Assembly (NCBI RefSeq): GCF_008801605.1
Contig: NZ_VZPJ01000003.1
Span: forward strand, 1-64,000
Length of the DNA stretch: 64,000 nt
Origin: Pseudomonas brassicacearum subsp. brassicacearum
GTDB lineage: Bacteria > Pseudomonadota > Gammaproteobacteria > Pseudomonadales > Pseudomonadaceae
Direction: 5' to 3'
The translations under genes were made by a program, and so were the position numbers. Below are positions 7,946-16,892 of the stretch, piece by piece. The stretch's first letter is position 1. Each line of letters starts with the position of its first letter. Under the pieces are notes generated by a model, which was not told the origin of the DNA, did not search any database, and saw only the letters and a program-made list of their open reading frames with translations.

Positions 7946-9367
7946 TTACTTGGTGGCAGCCGCCACAGCCAGTTCATGCTGGGCACTGCGCTTGTTCTTG
8001 ATCACGTAGCACACCCACATGAACACCACCCACACCGGAATCGCATAGACCGATACCTGGATGCCGGGGATCAGCAACATCACGCCCAGGATGAACACCA
8101 CGAACGCCAGGCAGATGTAGTTGCCGTACGGGTACCACAGCGCCTTGAACAGCGGCGTCTGGCGGGTCTGGTTCATGTGCTGGCGGAACTTGAAGTGCGA
8201 GTAGCTGATCATCGCCCAGTTGATCACCAGGGTCGCGACCACCAGCGACATCAGCAGCTCCAGCGCATGCTGCGGGATCAGGTAGTTCAACAGCACCGCC
8301 ACCAGCGTGACAGCCGCCGACGCGAGGATCGAACGCACCGGCACGCCGCGCTTGTCGATCTTGGACAAGGCCTTGGGCGCATCGCCCTGCTCGGCCATGC
8401 CCAGCAACATGCGGCTGTTGCAATAGGTGCCGCTGTTGTACACCGACAGCGCGGCGGTGAGCACCACGAAGTTGAGGATATGCGCCGCAGTGTTGCTGCC
8501 CAGCATCGAGAACACCTGCACGAACGGGCTGCCGCTGTAGGCATCGCCGGAAGCGTTGAGCGTGGTCAGCAGGCTGTCCCAAGGGGTCAGGGACAACAGC
8601 ACCACGAGCGCACCGATGTAGAAAATCAGGATCCGGTAGATCACCTGGTTGATGGCCTTGGGGATCACGGTTTTCGGTTTGTCGGCCTCAGCGGCGGTGA
8701 AACCGAGCATTTCCAGGCCACCGAAAGAGAACATGATGATCGCCATGGCCATCACCAGCCCGCTCACACCGTTGGGGAAGAACCCGCCGTGGGACCACAG
8801 GTTGGTCACCGACGCCTGCGGCCCGCCATGGCCACTGACCAGCAAATAGCTGCCCAGGGCAATCATGCCGACAATCGCCACGACCTTGATGATCGCGAAC
8901 CAGAACTCGGCCTCGCCGAAGACTTTGACGTTGGCCAGGTTGATGGCGTTGATCAGGATGAAAAATGCCGCCGCCGAGACCCAGGTCGGAATGTCCGGGG
9001 CCCAGTAATGGATGTACTTGCCGACTGCAGTCAGTTCGGACATGCCTACCAGGATGTAGAGAATCCAGCAGTTCCAACCCGAGAGGAACCCGGCGAAACC
9101 GCCCCAGTACTTATGGGCAAAGTGGCTGAAGGAACCGGCCACCGGCTCTTCGACGATCATTTCACCCAACTGGCGCATGATCATGAAGGCGATGAAGCCG
9201 CAGATGGCGTAGCCAAGGATCATCGACGGGCCGGCTGATTTCAGCACCCCCGCCGAGCCGAGGAACAGGCCGGTGCCGATCGCACCACCGAGGGCGATCA
9301 GTTGAATGTGGCGATTTTTCAGGCCGCGCTTCAGCTCGCCCGAATGCGTATTTTCTACAACGGTCAT
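7946..9367 (-). CDS. aroP: Aromatic amino acid permease, AroP-like
   Basis: A proton-driven amino acid importer of the APC family, 473 residues with about 12 hydrophobic helices. The sequence follows E. coli AroP closely: GLKNRHIQLIALGGAIGTGL at the first helix, then IMRQLGEMIVEEPVAGSFS and the segment INAINLANVKVFGEAEFWFAI. The closely related ProY, LysP and PheP groups share much of this, so aromatic specificity is likely but not proven. The single cistron has its own terminator. The 650-base region upstream is shared with the divergent small peptide gene. Confidence 0.8.
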   Translation of the reverse strand: MTVVENTHSGELKRGLKNRHIQLIALGGAIGTGLFLGSAGVLKSAGPSMILGYAICGFIAFMIMRQLGEMIVEEPVAGSFSHFAHKYWGGFAGFLSGWNCWILYILVGMSELTAVGKYIHYWAPDIPTWVSAAAFFILINAINLANVKVFGEAEFWFAIIKVVAIVGMIALGSYLLVSGHGGPQASVTNLWSHGGFFPNGVSGLVMAMAIIMFSFGGLEMLGFTAAEADKPKTVIPKAINQVIYRILIFYIGALVVLLSLTPWDSLLTTLNASGDAYSGSPFVQVFSMLGSNTAAHILNFVVLTAALSVYNSGTYCNSRMLLGMAEQGDAPKALSKIDKRGVPVRSILASAAVTLVAVLLNYLIPQHALELLMSLVVATLVINWAMISYSHFKFRQHMNQTRQTPLFKALWYPYGNYICLAFVVFILGVMLLIPGIQVSVYAIPVWVVFMWVCYVIKNKRSAQHELAVAAATK

Positions 9368-10025
9368 GCGTCACCTATTTGTTTTTATCTGTGACGAAAT
9401 CGAACCCGACACGCTTATGACGTGGCGGAGTGAACAAGGCGGATAACCTTGAAAATGCGTGGGTACGCTAAGGGTCACAGTAAAACGCCGCGCATTGTAC
9501 ACTGCGGCCCTCCTGCTGCCAGACACCACCGGATCAGCGTCTTACCCCGCACTTCAGGTATGGCGCGCATCTGACCCTTCCCCTTGGCCTGAAACAAGCG
9601 CTGCGAAGTATCAGAAAACTCGTCAAACCGGGGCCCTCGGCAGCTTTTTCTTACAGCCATCCGAAACGCCGATAGAGGCCCGTTCACAAGGCAAAAATCG
9701 TCAGCATTCCTTTACGGTGCGTAACGCAAACTTTCCAAGCAGGAAATTTCCGGGGGCTGACTGCAAATTGACGGTAGGTAGCTACCTATTTAAAAAAACA
9801 CCCAGGCGGCTGTTTTTGAATGACTAATGCCGTCGCTGAAAATGGAACAAAAAGTTCAAACAAAAAAAATAAAATTATTTTTTTGCAATCCAAAAATCCC
9901 TCGACTAGGTTTTCAGCGACTTGCCCAGGCATCGTGCCGACAAGTTCTGCGGTGCCGTTGCCGGCCTGTTTCCATTCGCCGAATCGAGCCGCTTATTTCC
10001 GTAAAAGTCATCTAGGAGATTCACT
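9368..10025. other. Long AT-rich intergenic region between aroP and the peptide gene
   Basis: This 658-base region has no convincing gene. It holds a 14-bp palindrome (9775-9788) and a markedly A/T-rich block (about 9790-9900) with long A and T tracts. The block is unusual for this GC-rich genome and is the kind of curved DNA favoured by H-NS-like (MvaT) proteins or UP elements. Short frames inside it have no ribosome-binding site or codon bias. Confidence 0.5.
9775..9788. promoter_or_regulatory. Perfect 14-bp palindrome, possible operator
   Basis: TAGGTAGCTACCTA is perfectly self-complementary. It lies just before the A/T-rich block, about 240 bases upstream of the small peptide gene and 410 bases from the aroP start. 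The regulator is unknown. Confidence 0.4.
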
Positions 10026-10163
10026 ATGCAAGCACTGGACAAAGACTTGGAAACCGAACTGCAACTGGACGAATGGTTTGAAGCCCCAACCCATGAAGCC
10101 GCCGTTGAAATGATGCAGGCCGATGCCGTCGTTCCATTCGGCACGGCGATGTGGCCTCTGTAG
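10026..10163 (+). CDS. Small acidic peptide, possible precursor peptide
   Basis: The frame encodes 45 residues from ATG 10026, with GGAG eight bases upstream. Its N-terminal two thirds are very acidic (ten Asp/Glu and one Lys in the whole peptide) and probably helical (MQALDKDLETELQLDEWFEA). The end is an uncharged, hydrophobic stretch, AVVPFGTAMWPL. This leader-plus-core shape is that of ribosomally made, modified peptides, or of a short regulatory peptide. It lies 92 bases before an M29-like aminopeptidase-related gene on the same strand, with a hairpin between. There is no signal peptide and no double-glycine site. I do not recognise the family; the precursor role is inference. Confidence 0.6.
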   Translation: MQALDKDLETELQLDEWFEAPTHEAAVEMMQADAVVPFGTAMWPL

Positions 10164-10172
10164 GCACCGCCC

Positions 10173-10203
10173 GGCGGAGGCGATCCGGCCGGTCGACTCC
10201 GCC
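10173..10203 (+). promoter_or_regulatory. Hairpin between peptide and peptidase-like genes
   Basis: GGCGGAG (10173-10179) pairs with CTCCGCC (10197-10203), and a CCGG-rich inner segment could fold as well. It starts ten bases past the peptide stop codon. It has only a short T run (acttttg) after it, so it may be a leaky terminator or an RNA-stabilising 3' structure that lets the peptide mRNA exceed the downstream gene. Confidence 0.45.
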
Positions 10204-10255
10204 ACTTTTGCCGGTTGTCAGGGACGTTTAATGAACTTGTCAGGGAAGAATAAGC

Positions 10256-11221
10256 ATGGACACACAACGAGCCATCTCACATTTCCTTTACTACCTCGAA
10301 CACCATCCCGCCCTGGCCGGCATCCAGCCCGCCAAGGTGTTGCTCGGCCATACCGCTGACTACGAAGCGCTGACCGGCGCCATCGCCGAACAGGCCGGCA
10401 GCGGCTCGCCCTTCCGGTTCAGCGCCATGCGCCTGGACCTTGAACCCACGGAACGCCTGTCCAAGGCCATTGCCGACAGCGATCTGTATATTTTCTTCTA
10501 CGACTCCTCCACCCTGCCCAACCCTCGCCCCGACGGCCCGGACTTTGTCCGCGCACTGCAAGGCGTGATGGCCGACAACTGGAAGAAATCGCTGCTGTTC
10601 AAGGACTACGGCGACTACTTCTATGACACTTTCAGCGTGATTCCCCAGCGTATCGCCGGGCTCAACAGTCACCTGATCCGGCGCATGTCCCAGGCGACGA
10701 CCCTGAGTTTCCAGGATGACCACGGTTCGTATTTCGACACCGCCCTGGGCGGCGTGAAGAAATGGACCGACATCAACGGCCTCGGCAACTACGATCTGGC
10801 CCCCGGCGAAATCGCTACTCACAGCGACACCATCAATGGCCGAGTGAATTTTGTCGGCACCTTCCTGAGCACCATCCCGTTCGCGCGCAAATACGGCGTC
10901 CTGCAATCGCCGCTGGAGCTGTGGATCGAAGACTCCACCATCCAGAAAATCGCCACCGAGGTGCCGGGTCTGGAGCACGACTTCAACAAATACCTGGACG
11001 CCAACCCGTCCAACCGCCGCATCGAGGAACTGGGGATCGGCACCAACGAAGGGGTCAAGAGCCTGTACGCCCGCAATGCCGGTTTCGAGGAGCGCCATTG
11101 CGGCCTGCACCTGGGGCTCGGCGGCGGGGCCAAGGGCAGCCATCACCTGGATCTGATTTTCGAGAAGGGGATGTTGGCGCTGGATAATGAGCCGATGTTT
11201 GATGGGCGGTTTGTGCTTTAG
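10256..11221 (+). CDS. M29-like leucyl aminopeptidase-related protein
   Basis: A protein of 321 residues without signal peptide. The C-terminal third resembles the metal-site region of M29 aminopeptidases (AmpS/aminopeptidase T): ELGIGTNEGVKSL, then a glutamate in FEERHCGLHLGLGG and SHHLDLIF, giving Glu, His and Asp candidates for two metal ions. The N-terminal half (HTADYEALTGAIAEQ, DLYIFFYDSSTLPNP) is less like classical M29 enzymes, and the protein is shorter than the usual 370-410 residues. GGGAAGAA gives a ribosome-binding site. It follows the 45-residue peptide gene, so it may process or degrade that peptide, or use it as a scaffold; this is inference from proximity. Confidence 0.65.
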   Translation: MDTQRAISHFLYYLEHHPALAGIQPAKVLLGHTADYEALTGAIAEQAGSGSPFRFSAMRLDLEPTERLSKAIADSDLYIFFYDSSTLPNPRPDGPDFVRALQGVMADNWKKSLLFKDYGDYFYDTFSVIPQRIAGLNSHLIRRMSQATTLSFQDDHGSYFDTALGGVKKWTDINGLGNYDLAPGEIATHSDTINGRVNFVGTFLSTIPFARKYGVLQSPLELWIEDSTIQKIATEVPGLEHDFNKYLDANPSNRRIEELGIGTNEGVKSLYARNAGFEERHCGLHLGLGGGAKGSHHLDLIFEKGMLALDNEPMFDGRFVL

Positions 11222-11250
11222 GTTGGGATTTCTGCAAGGCTGATGCCTCC

Positions 11251-11342
11251 ATCGCGAGCAAGCTCGCTCCCACACTGGAACGGTGTCGAACACCTATCTC
11301 CATCCACCGAAGATCAACTGTGGGAGCGAGCTTGCTCGCGAT
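11251..11342. repeat. Inverted pair of REP-type repeats
   Basis: Copies at 11251-11274 and 11319-11342 in opposite orientation are separated by 44 bases. They lie downstream of the peptidase-like gene. Confidence 0.8.
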
Positions 11343-11380
11343 AGCGAACTCACCGGCACCGCATCACTAAAGTCTGCTCA

Positions 11381-11412
11381 AAAAAAAGCCAACTCGAAAG
11401 TTGGCTTTTTTT
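11381..11412. terminator. Bidirectional terminator between peptidase-like gene and rluB
   Basis: The stem GCCAACT/AGTTGGC (11388-11394 with 11399-11405) is flanked by seven A and seven T. It therefore works on both strands: on the minus strand it has a TTCG loop and ends rluB, and on the plus strand it ends the peptidase-like cistron. Confidence 0.9.
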
Positions 11413-11428
11413 CATGGGCGCTCGCCGA

Positions 11429-12664
11429 TCACTCCGGCTTACGACGCCCAAACCCCGGACGCTGTCCCGAACCTGCCGGTGCACCACGGCGTTTACCCGA
11501 TGGCGCATCGCGATCGGCCAGGACGATACCCGGGCGCTTTTTCGGCGCGGGCTTGGCCGGGCGCTTGGTGTCGGCCGGGCGATCGGCGACTGGCGTACCG
11601 CGGCCAGCCGGAGCACCGCGCCCTTCACCACGTTCAGTCCGACCGTTGGCCGGACGCGGCGTGCGTGGACCACGCTCACCGTCCTGACGCGGAGCAGGCT
11701 TGCGGGCCGGGCGTTCGCCTTCGATCTGCGGCTCGCGCGAAGGACGCGGACCGGTCGGTGCGCCTTCGGCAGCCGGACGCAGCGTACGCACGCGCTCGGT
11801 CTTGCCCATCGGGCGCGAGGATTTACGCTGCATCCGCTCCAGCTTGTCCTTGCTCTTGGCGGTCATCTGCGGCATTGCCACGGGCTTGAGGCCCACTTCG
11901 GCTGCCAGGATGTCGACTTCGTACTGGCTCATTTCGCGCCAGCGGCCCATCGGCAGGTCGGAATTGAGGAACACCGGACCGAAACGCACGCGCTTGAGGC
12001 GGCTGACCACCAGCCCCTGGGATTCCCACAGGCGACGTACTTCACGGTTACGACCTTCCATCACCACGCAGTGGTACCAGTGGTTGAAGCCTTCACCGCC
12101 GGGCGCCTGCTTGATGTCGGTGAAACGCGCCGGGCCGTCTTCCAGCACGACGCCGGCCTTGAGGCGCTCGATCATCTCGTCGTCGACTTCGCCACGCACA
12201 CGCACGGCGTATTCGCGGTCCATCTCGTAGGACGGGTGCATCAAGCGGTTGGCCAGTTCACCGTCGGTGGTGAACATCAGCAAACCGGTGGTGTTGATGT
12301 CCAGGCGACCGATGTTGATCCAACGGCCTTCTTTGGGACGCGGCATCTTGTCGAACACGGTCGGACGGCCTTCCGGGTCGTCACGGGTGCAGATCTCGCC
12401 GTCGGGCTTGTTGTACATGATCACGCGACGCACCGTTTCGGCGGCCTCTTCGCGCTTGATCACCTTGCCATCGATGGTGATGGCGTCGTGCATGTCGACA
12501 CGCAGGCCCAAGGTGGCATCTTTGCCATTGACCTTGATCCGGCCCTGGGTGATCCAGGCTTCCACGTCACGGCGCGAGCCGACGCCGATACGGGCGAGGA
12601 CTTTTTGCAGCTTTTCGCCTGCTGGGCCGATTTCCTGGCTGTCGTTCTGGTCTTGGTCTTTCAT
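11429..12664 (-). CDS. rluB: 23S rRNA pseudouridine(2605) synthase RluB
   Basis: Isomerises U2605 of 23S rRNA. The protein has 411 residues from ATG 12664, which has GGGAGG upstream. Domains in order: an S4 RNA-binding domain (EKLQKVLARIGVGSRRD..., about 13-75), then the RsuA/RluB-type catalytic domain with the active-site Asp in GRLDINTTGLLMFT, and VMEGRNREVRRLW further on. A long basic low-complexity tail rich in Arg, Pro, Ala and Gly (about residues 275-411, ending RRKPE) is typical of Pseudomonas RluB and probably binds RNA. The longer frame up to 12781 is not needed. Confidence 0.92.
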   Translation of the reverse strand: MKDQDQNDSQEIGPAGEKLQKVLARIGVGSRRDVEAWITQGRIKVNGKDATLGLRVDMHDAITIDGKVIKREEAAETVRRVIMYNKPDGEICTRDDPEGRPTVFDKMPRPKEGRWINIGRLDINTTGLLMFTTDGELANRLMHPSYEMDREYAVRVRGEVDDEMIERLKAGVVLEDGPARFTDIKQAPGGEGFNHWYHCVVMEGRNREVRRLWESQGLVVSRLKRVRFGPVFLNSDLPMGRWREMSQYEVDILAAEVGLKPVAMPQMTAKSKDKLERMQRKSSRPMGKTERVRTLRPAAEGAPTGPRPSREPQIEGERPARKPAPRQDGERGPRTPRPANGRTERGEGRGAPAGRGTPVADRPADTKRPAKPAPKKRPGIVLADRDAPSGKRRGAPAGSGQRPGFGRRKPE

Positions 12665-12845
12665 TCTGGGCACCTCCCGGTGTGGTCGAGCCAGGCTTGG
12701 CCTGACGCTTTGAAAACGGGTCTTCGACGAAGGGATCGCCAAAGGGTCGCGAATCATACGCTCGTTGAGGCGATTGCGCATCAGAGACTAGCTGATCAAC
12801 GCGCGCCCGGCGCTTTTTCCGCCGACCGGTGCGGCGCACGAATCA

Positions 12846-12869
12846 TGTGGGAGCGAGCTTGCTCGCGAT
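12846..12869. repeat. Single REP-type repeat
   Basis: One copy in the rluB-scpB intergenic region, with no inverted partner nearby. Confidence 0.75.
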
Positions 12870-12898
12870 AGCGGAGGTCCAATCACCAAAAAATCGGA

Positions 12899-13858
12899 TC
12901 AGTCGTCGAACTGTCGCCGTTCGTTCTCGATCGCTTCGGCCAAGGCCCGGGCTTCGGCTTCTTCATCACTCAGTTCGGGTTCCGGCAGCTGGAGGGCGGC
13001 GACGGCGGCCAGCAGCTTTTCCCGGGCTTGGGCAACGCCGAGGATGTCTTCTTCCGGTTCCGGTTCCGCTTCTGGCTCTGGCTCTGGTTCCGCCTCGCTG
13101 TCAGGCTCCGGCAACTCATCTGTCTCGCTTTCTGGCCCCGGCCCCTCACGCAGCAGGTCGTCGAAATCGGTCTTCAAGCCCTCCTCCATGGTGTCCAGCT
13201 CCAGCAACAACGAGTGGAAACTGGTCTCTTCCTTCGGCTCCTCGGGCTCGGCACTGGCGTCGGCCAGTTCCTGCAGGCCCTGGGGCACCGGGGCGTCGTC
13301 GAACTCCAGCATAGGCTCGGGTTCCAGCTCCCGCAGTTCGGCCAGTGGCGGCAAATCATCGAGGTTCTTCAGGTTGAAGTGATCGAGAAAGGCCTTGGTG
13401 GTGGCGAACATCGCCGGTTTGCCCGGCACATCTCGATAGCCGACGACACGGATCCACTCGCGCTCCAACAGCGTCTTGACGATATGGCTGTTGACCGCCA
13501 CGCCGCGCACATCTTCGATCTCGCCACGGGTGATCGGTTGGCGATAGGCAATCAATGCCATGGTTTCGAGCATGGCGCGGGAGTAGCGCTGCGGCCGCTC
13601 CTCCCACAGGCGCCCGACCCATGGCGCGAACTTCTCGCGGATCTGCAGGCGATAACCGGACGCCACTTCCTTGAGCTCGAAGGCCCGCCCCTCGCAGGAT
13701 TTGCCCAACAGCGTCAGGGCTTTCTTGAATACGGCCGGCTCAGGTCGTTCGCCTTCTTCGAAGAGTTCGAACAGGCGCTCCATCGATTGCGGCTTTCCCG
13801 AGGCCAACAGGAAAGCTTCAAGCAAGGGGGCCAGCTCGCGGGGTTCAGTCAGATTCAT
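12899..13858 (-). CDS. scpB: Segregation and condensation protein B
   Basis: ScpB is the winged-helix subunit of the SMC-ScpAB condensin used in chromosome compaction and segregation. The protein has 319 residues. The N-terminal two thirds carry the paired winged-helix domains (LEAFLLASGKPQSMERL at the start; RAMLETMALIAYRQPITRGE and VRGVAVNSHIVKTLLE in the middle). The last 120 residues are very acidic with a Pro-Glu repeat (EPEPEPEAEPEPEED), an extension longer than in E. coli-distant homologues but common in Pseudomonas. It follows scpA by 11 bases in the same operon. Confidence 0.93.
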   Translation of the reverse strand: MNLTEPRELAPLLEAFLLASGKPQSMERLFELFEEGERPEPAVFKKALTLLGKSCEGRAFELKEVASGYRLQIREKFAPWVGRLWEERPQRYSRAMLETMALIAYRQPITRGEIEDVRGVAVNSHIVKTLLEREWIRVVGYRDVPGKPAMFATTKAFLDHFNLKNLDDLPPLAELRELEPEPMLEFDDAPVPQGLQELADASAEPEEPKEETSFHSLLLELDTMEEGLKTDFDDLLREGPGPESETDELPEPDSEAEPEPEPEAEPEPEEDILGVAQAREKLLAAVAALQLPEPELSDEEAEARALAEAIENERRQFDD

Positions 13859-13869
13859 TGATTTGCTCG

Positions 13870-14700
13870 TTATTCGGCTCGTGCCCGCACGTGGATCGCT
13901 GCGAACGGCTCATTCTGCACCAGCTCGACCAAGGATTCCTTGACCAATTCCAGGACCGCCATAAACGTCACAACGACACCCAAGCGCCCCTCCTCGGCGG
14001 TGAACAGCTCGACGAACGGCACGAAGCCGCCGCCCTTGAGCCGCTCCAGCACATCGCTCATGCGCTCGCGGGTGGACAGCGCTTCGCGGCTGACCTGGTG
14101 ACTTTCAAACATATCGCCCCGGCGCAGGACCTCGGCCATGGACATCAGCAACTCTTCCAGGCTCACATCCGGCAGCAACTTGCGCGCCCGCGCCTCGGGG
14201 GCATCGAGCTTGGGCACCACCACGTCGCGCCCGACCCGGTTCAATCCATCGAGGCCTTCGGCTGCGACCTTGAAGCGTTCGTACTCCTGCAAGCGGCGGA
14301 TCAGTTCGGCCCGCGGGTCGTCTTCTTCCGCTTCGACCTCTGCCGAGCGCGGCAGCAGCATCCGCGACTTGATCTCGGCCAGCATGGCCGCCATCACCAG
14401 GTACTCGGCCGCCAGTTCCAGGCGCACCGACTGCATCAACTCGACGTAGCCCATGTACTGGCGGGTGATTTCCGCCACCGGGATGTCGAGGATGTTGATG
14501 TTCTGTTTGCGGATCAGGTACAGCAGCAGGTCAAGCGGGCCCTCGAAGGCTTCGAGGAACACTTCCAGCGCATCCGGCGGAATGTACAGGTCCAGGGGCA
14601 TTTCCATGACCGCCTGGCCATAGACCATGGCGAACGGCAGCTCCTGCTGCGCGCCGGCCTGGCTGTCTGTGCGGTCCACGGCGGTTTCCACGGCGGACAT
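13870..14700 (-). CDS. scpA: Segregation and condensation protein A
   Basis: The kleisin subunit of the bacterial condensin, which bridges SMC heads and binds ScpB. The protein has 276 residues. The kleisin N-terminal motif is clear: FEGPLDLLLYLIRKQNINIL near residue 52, then EYLVMAAMLAEIKSRMLLP, and a C-terminal winged helix (VVTFMAVLELVKESLVELVQ). The start at 14700 directly abuts the stop codon of the upstream yciO gene, so the two are likely translationally coupled. Confidence 0.94.
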   Translation of the reverse strand: MSAVETAVDRTDSQAGAQQELPFAMVYGQAVMEMPLDLYIPPDALEVFLEAFEGPLDLLLYLIRKQNINILDIPVAEITRQYMGYVELMQSVRLELAAEYLVMAAMLAEIKSRMLLPRSAEVEAEEDDPRAELIRRLQEYERFKVAAEGLDGLNRVGRDVVVPKLDAPEARARKLLPDVSLEELLMSMAEVLRRGDMFESHQVSREALSTRERMSDVLERLKGGGFVPFVELFTAEEGRLGVVVTFMAVLELVKESLVELVQNEPFAAIHVRARAE

Positions 14701-15330
14701 TCAGGCCTCGACCATGAACGGCGTCGGATCGCCACAACCGACACGCACCACCTGGGGCTCGCCATCGGCCAGGTTGATCACCGTGGACGCCGACATGCCG
14801 CCGAAACCGCCGTCGATGATCAGGTCCACCTGATGCTCGAGGATCTGGCGCATTTCATAGGGATCGGTCAACGGCTCGCTCTCGCCGGGCATGATCAGCG
14901 TCACGCTCATCAGCGGCTCACCCAGTTCCGCCAGCAGCGCCAGGGCAATGGGATGGCTCGGCACCCGCAGGCCGATGGTGCGTTTTTTCGGGTGCAGCAA
15001 CAGCCGCGGGACTTCCCGCGTGGCATTGAGAATAAAGGTGTATGGCCCCGGCAAATGCGCCTTGAGCAGGCGGAAGGTGCCGGTGTCGATCTTGGCGAAC
15101 AGGCCCAACTGCGACAGGTCGCTGCAGATGAGCGCGAAGTTGTGCTTGTCGTCCAGTTGACGCAGGCGTCGTACCCGCTCCACGGCATTCTTGTCGCCGA
15201 TCTGGCAACCGATGGCGTAGGACGAGTCGGTGGGATAGACCACCACGCCACCGCCACGAATGATTTCCACGGCCTGTTTGATCAGGCGCGCTTGCGGGTT
15301 TTCCGGATGAATCTGGAAAAATTGACTCAC
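14701..15330 (-). CDS. yciO: YciO, Sua5/YrdC-family protein
   Basis: A paralogue of the threonylcarbamoyl-adenylate synthase TsaC that makes the precursor of t6A in tRNA. The protein has 209 residues from GTG 15330, with AGG nine bases upstream, and begins MSQFFQIHPENPQ, nearly identical to E. coli YciO. YrdC features are seen: VVVYPTDSSYAIGC (nucleotide and threonine pocket), then LPGPYTFIL and KKRTIGLRVPSHPIA. It lacks the C-terminal Sua5 domain. Whether YciO makes the intermediate in vivo is uncertain. It sits in the order rnm-yciO-scpA-scpB. Confidence 0.9.
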   Translation of the reverse strand: MSQFFQIHPENPQARLIKQAVEIIRGGGVVVYPTDSSYAIGCQIGDKNAVERVRRLRQLDDKHNFALICSDLSQLGLFAKIDTGTFRLLKAHLPGPYTFILNATREVPRLLLHPKKRTIGLRVPSHPIALALLAELGEPLMSVTLIMPGESEPLTDPYEMRQILEHQVDLIIDGGFGGMSASTVINLADGEPQVVRVGCGDPTPFMVEA

Positions 15331-15343
15331 GTGTTCTACCTGT

Positions 15344-16207
15344 TCAGACGGCGGCGGTAACGGGATCATGTTTGAATCTACACCATAGTGGTGGCAGATC
15401 TTCCGGCAACGGGCGGTATTCGCCAATCTCGGACCAGCCCCCAGGGCCATGGAAATCACTGCCGGCGGTAACCAGCAGGCCGAACTCACGGGCCAGTATC
15501 GCCAGGCTGCCGACCTGCTCGGCAGGCTGATGGCCGTTGACCACCTCAATGGCATGGCCCCCCGCTTGAATATAGTCGGCGACCAGGCGACGGCGCTTGC
15601 TGCGAGTGAAGTCATAATGCCATGGATGTGCCAGGCTGACCCATGCGCCAGCGGCCCGCAGGGTCTCGACGGTTTCTTCCAGCGTCGGCCAGTGCTGCTT
15701 GACGTCCCCCAGCTTGCCGGCCCCCAGCCATTTGCGAAACGCTTCGGCGCGGTCCTTGACGAACCCTTCGCGCACCATCCAGTCGGCAAAATGTGGGCGG
15801 GCCGGTGCGTTGCCGCTGTCGCCCAGTTCCTGCTGGATCTGCCGGGCGCCGTCCAGCGCACCGGGCATGCCCTTGAGGGCCAGCTTGCGGCTGATCTCTT
15901 CGGAACGCAGCCAGCGCCCGTCGCGCAGCTGTGCGATGGCCTGGACCAAAGCGGGCGCATTCACATCGAAACCATAGCCCAGCACATGAATGGTCGCCCC
16001 GCCCCAGGTACACGACAACTCGACCCCATTGACCAGCTGCATGCCCAGCGCCGTGGCGGCGCTGCGGGCCTCGTCGAGGCCTTCGAGGGTGTCGTGATCG
16101 GTCAGGGCCAGGACTCGCACGCCGTGCTCGAACGCCCGCGCCACCAGAACCGCAGGCGCCAGGGCGCCATCGGAGGCCGTGCTATGGCAGTGCAAATCAA
16201 CATTCAC
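15344..16207 (-). CDS. rnm: 5'-3' exoribonuclease RNase AM (PHP domain, YciV/TrpH)
   Basis: A PHP-family metal-dependent phosphoesterase of 287 residues. In E. coli this protein (YciV, RNase AM) matures the 5' ends of 23S and other rRNAs and degrades nucleoside 3',5'-bisphosphates. PHP motifs in order: [11 protein letters not shown] at the N-terminus, [26 protein letters not shown] and GSDFHGPGG near the C-terminus, supplying the His/Asp/Glu metal ligands. The gene starts the rnm-yciO-scpA-scpB operon and is divergent from yciB. Confidence 0.88.
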   Translation of the reverse strand: MNVDLHCHSTASDGALAPAVLVARAFEHGVRVLALTDHDTLEGLDEARSAATALGMQLVNGVELSCTWGGATIHVLGYGFDVNAPALVQAIAQLRDGRWLRSEEISRKLALKGMPGALDGARQIQQELGDSGNAPARPHFADWMVREGFVKDRAEAFRKWLGAGKLGDVKQHWPTLEETVETLRAAGAWVSLAHPWHYDFTRSKRRRLVADYIQAGGHAIEVVNGHQPAEQVGSLAILAREFGLLVTAGSDFHGPGGWSEIGEYRPLPEDLPPLWCRFKHDPVTAAV

Positions 16208-16294
16208 GAGAGTTTGTTACCTCAAATCAGCTGGCCCTATCGCGGCCAAGGATGTTTGTTATTATGCCGCCACATCCTGCTTCTGGCTGCCACT

Positions 16295-16891
16295 GTGAAA
16301 CAATTCATCGACTTCATCCCGCTCCTGCTGTTTTTCATCGTCTACAAACTTGATCCCCGGGCCGTCGACTTCGCCGGTCATTCCTTGACTGTAGGCGGTA
16401 TTTACAGCGCCACCGCAGTGCTGATCATCAGCTCCCTGGTGGTCTACGGCGCACTCTTCGTGTCCCAGCGCAAGCTGGAGAAGAGCCAGTGGCTGACCCT
16501 GATCGCCTGCCTCGTGTTCGGCAGCCTGACCCTGGCCTTCCACAGCGAAACCTTCCTCAAATGGAAGGCCCCGGTGGTCAACTGGCTGTTCGCCCTGGCC
16601 TTCATAGGCAGCCACTTCATCGGTGACCGCTTGCTGATCAAGCGCATCATGGGCCATGCCATCAACCTGCCGGAACTGATCTGGACCCGGTTGAACATCG
16701 CCTGGATCGCCTTCTTCCTGTTCTGCGGTGCCGCCAACCTGTTCGTTGCGTTCACGTTCCAGGAGTACTGGGTCGACTTCAAGGTCTTCGGTAGCCTGGG
16801 CATGACGCTGTTGTTCCTGATTGGCCAGGGTATCTACCTGTCCCGTCATCTGCATGATGCCGACCCCACCACGCCAAAAACCGAGGACTGA
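16295..16891 (+). CDS. yciB: Inner-membrane septation protein YciB
   Basis: An integral inner-membrane protein of 198 residues with about five hydrophobic helices. In E. coli YciB interacts with cell-elongation and division proteins and helps maintain envelope integrity. It begins [19 protein letters not shown] from GTG 16295, the usual family start. The segments [19 protein letters not shown] and [16 protein letters not shown] are characteristic. The frame is open much further upstream only because the opposite-strand gene keeps it open. The yciI stop-start junction follows by one base. Confidence 0.92.
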   Translation: MKQFIDFIPLLLFFIVYKLDPRAVDFAGHSLTVGGIYSATAVLIISSLVVYGALFVSQRKLEKSQWLTLIACLVFGSLTLAFHSETFLKWKAPVVNWLFALAFIGSHFIGDRLLIKRIMGHAINLPELIWTRLNIAWIAFFLFCGAANLFVAFTFQEYWVDFKVFGSLGMTLLFLIGQGIYLSRHLHDADPTTPKTED

Positions 16892-16892
16892 C

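Noticed and set aside
7916..9238. A 440-residue plus-strand frame opposite aroP
   Set aside because: Its product is rich in His, Asp and Gln with no domain; the permease on the minus strand accounts for the region.
9820..10113. Short plus-strand frames across the peptide gene
   Set aside because: They overlap the better-supported 45-residue frame in other frames and have no initiation signal.
13858..15360. A 500-residue plus-strand frame opposite scpA and yciO
   Set aside because: His/Gln/Asp-rich shadow of three well-supported minus-strand genes.
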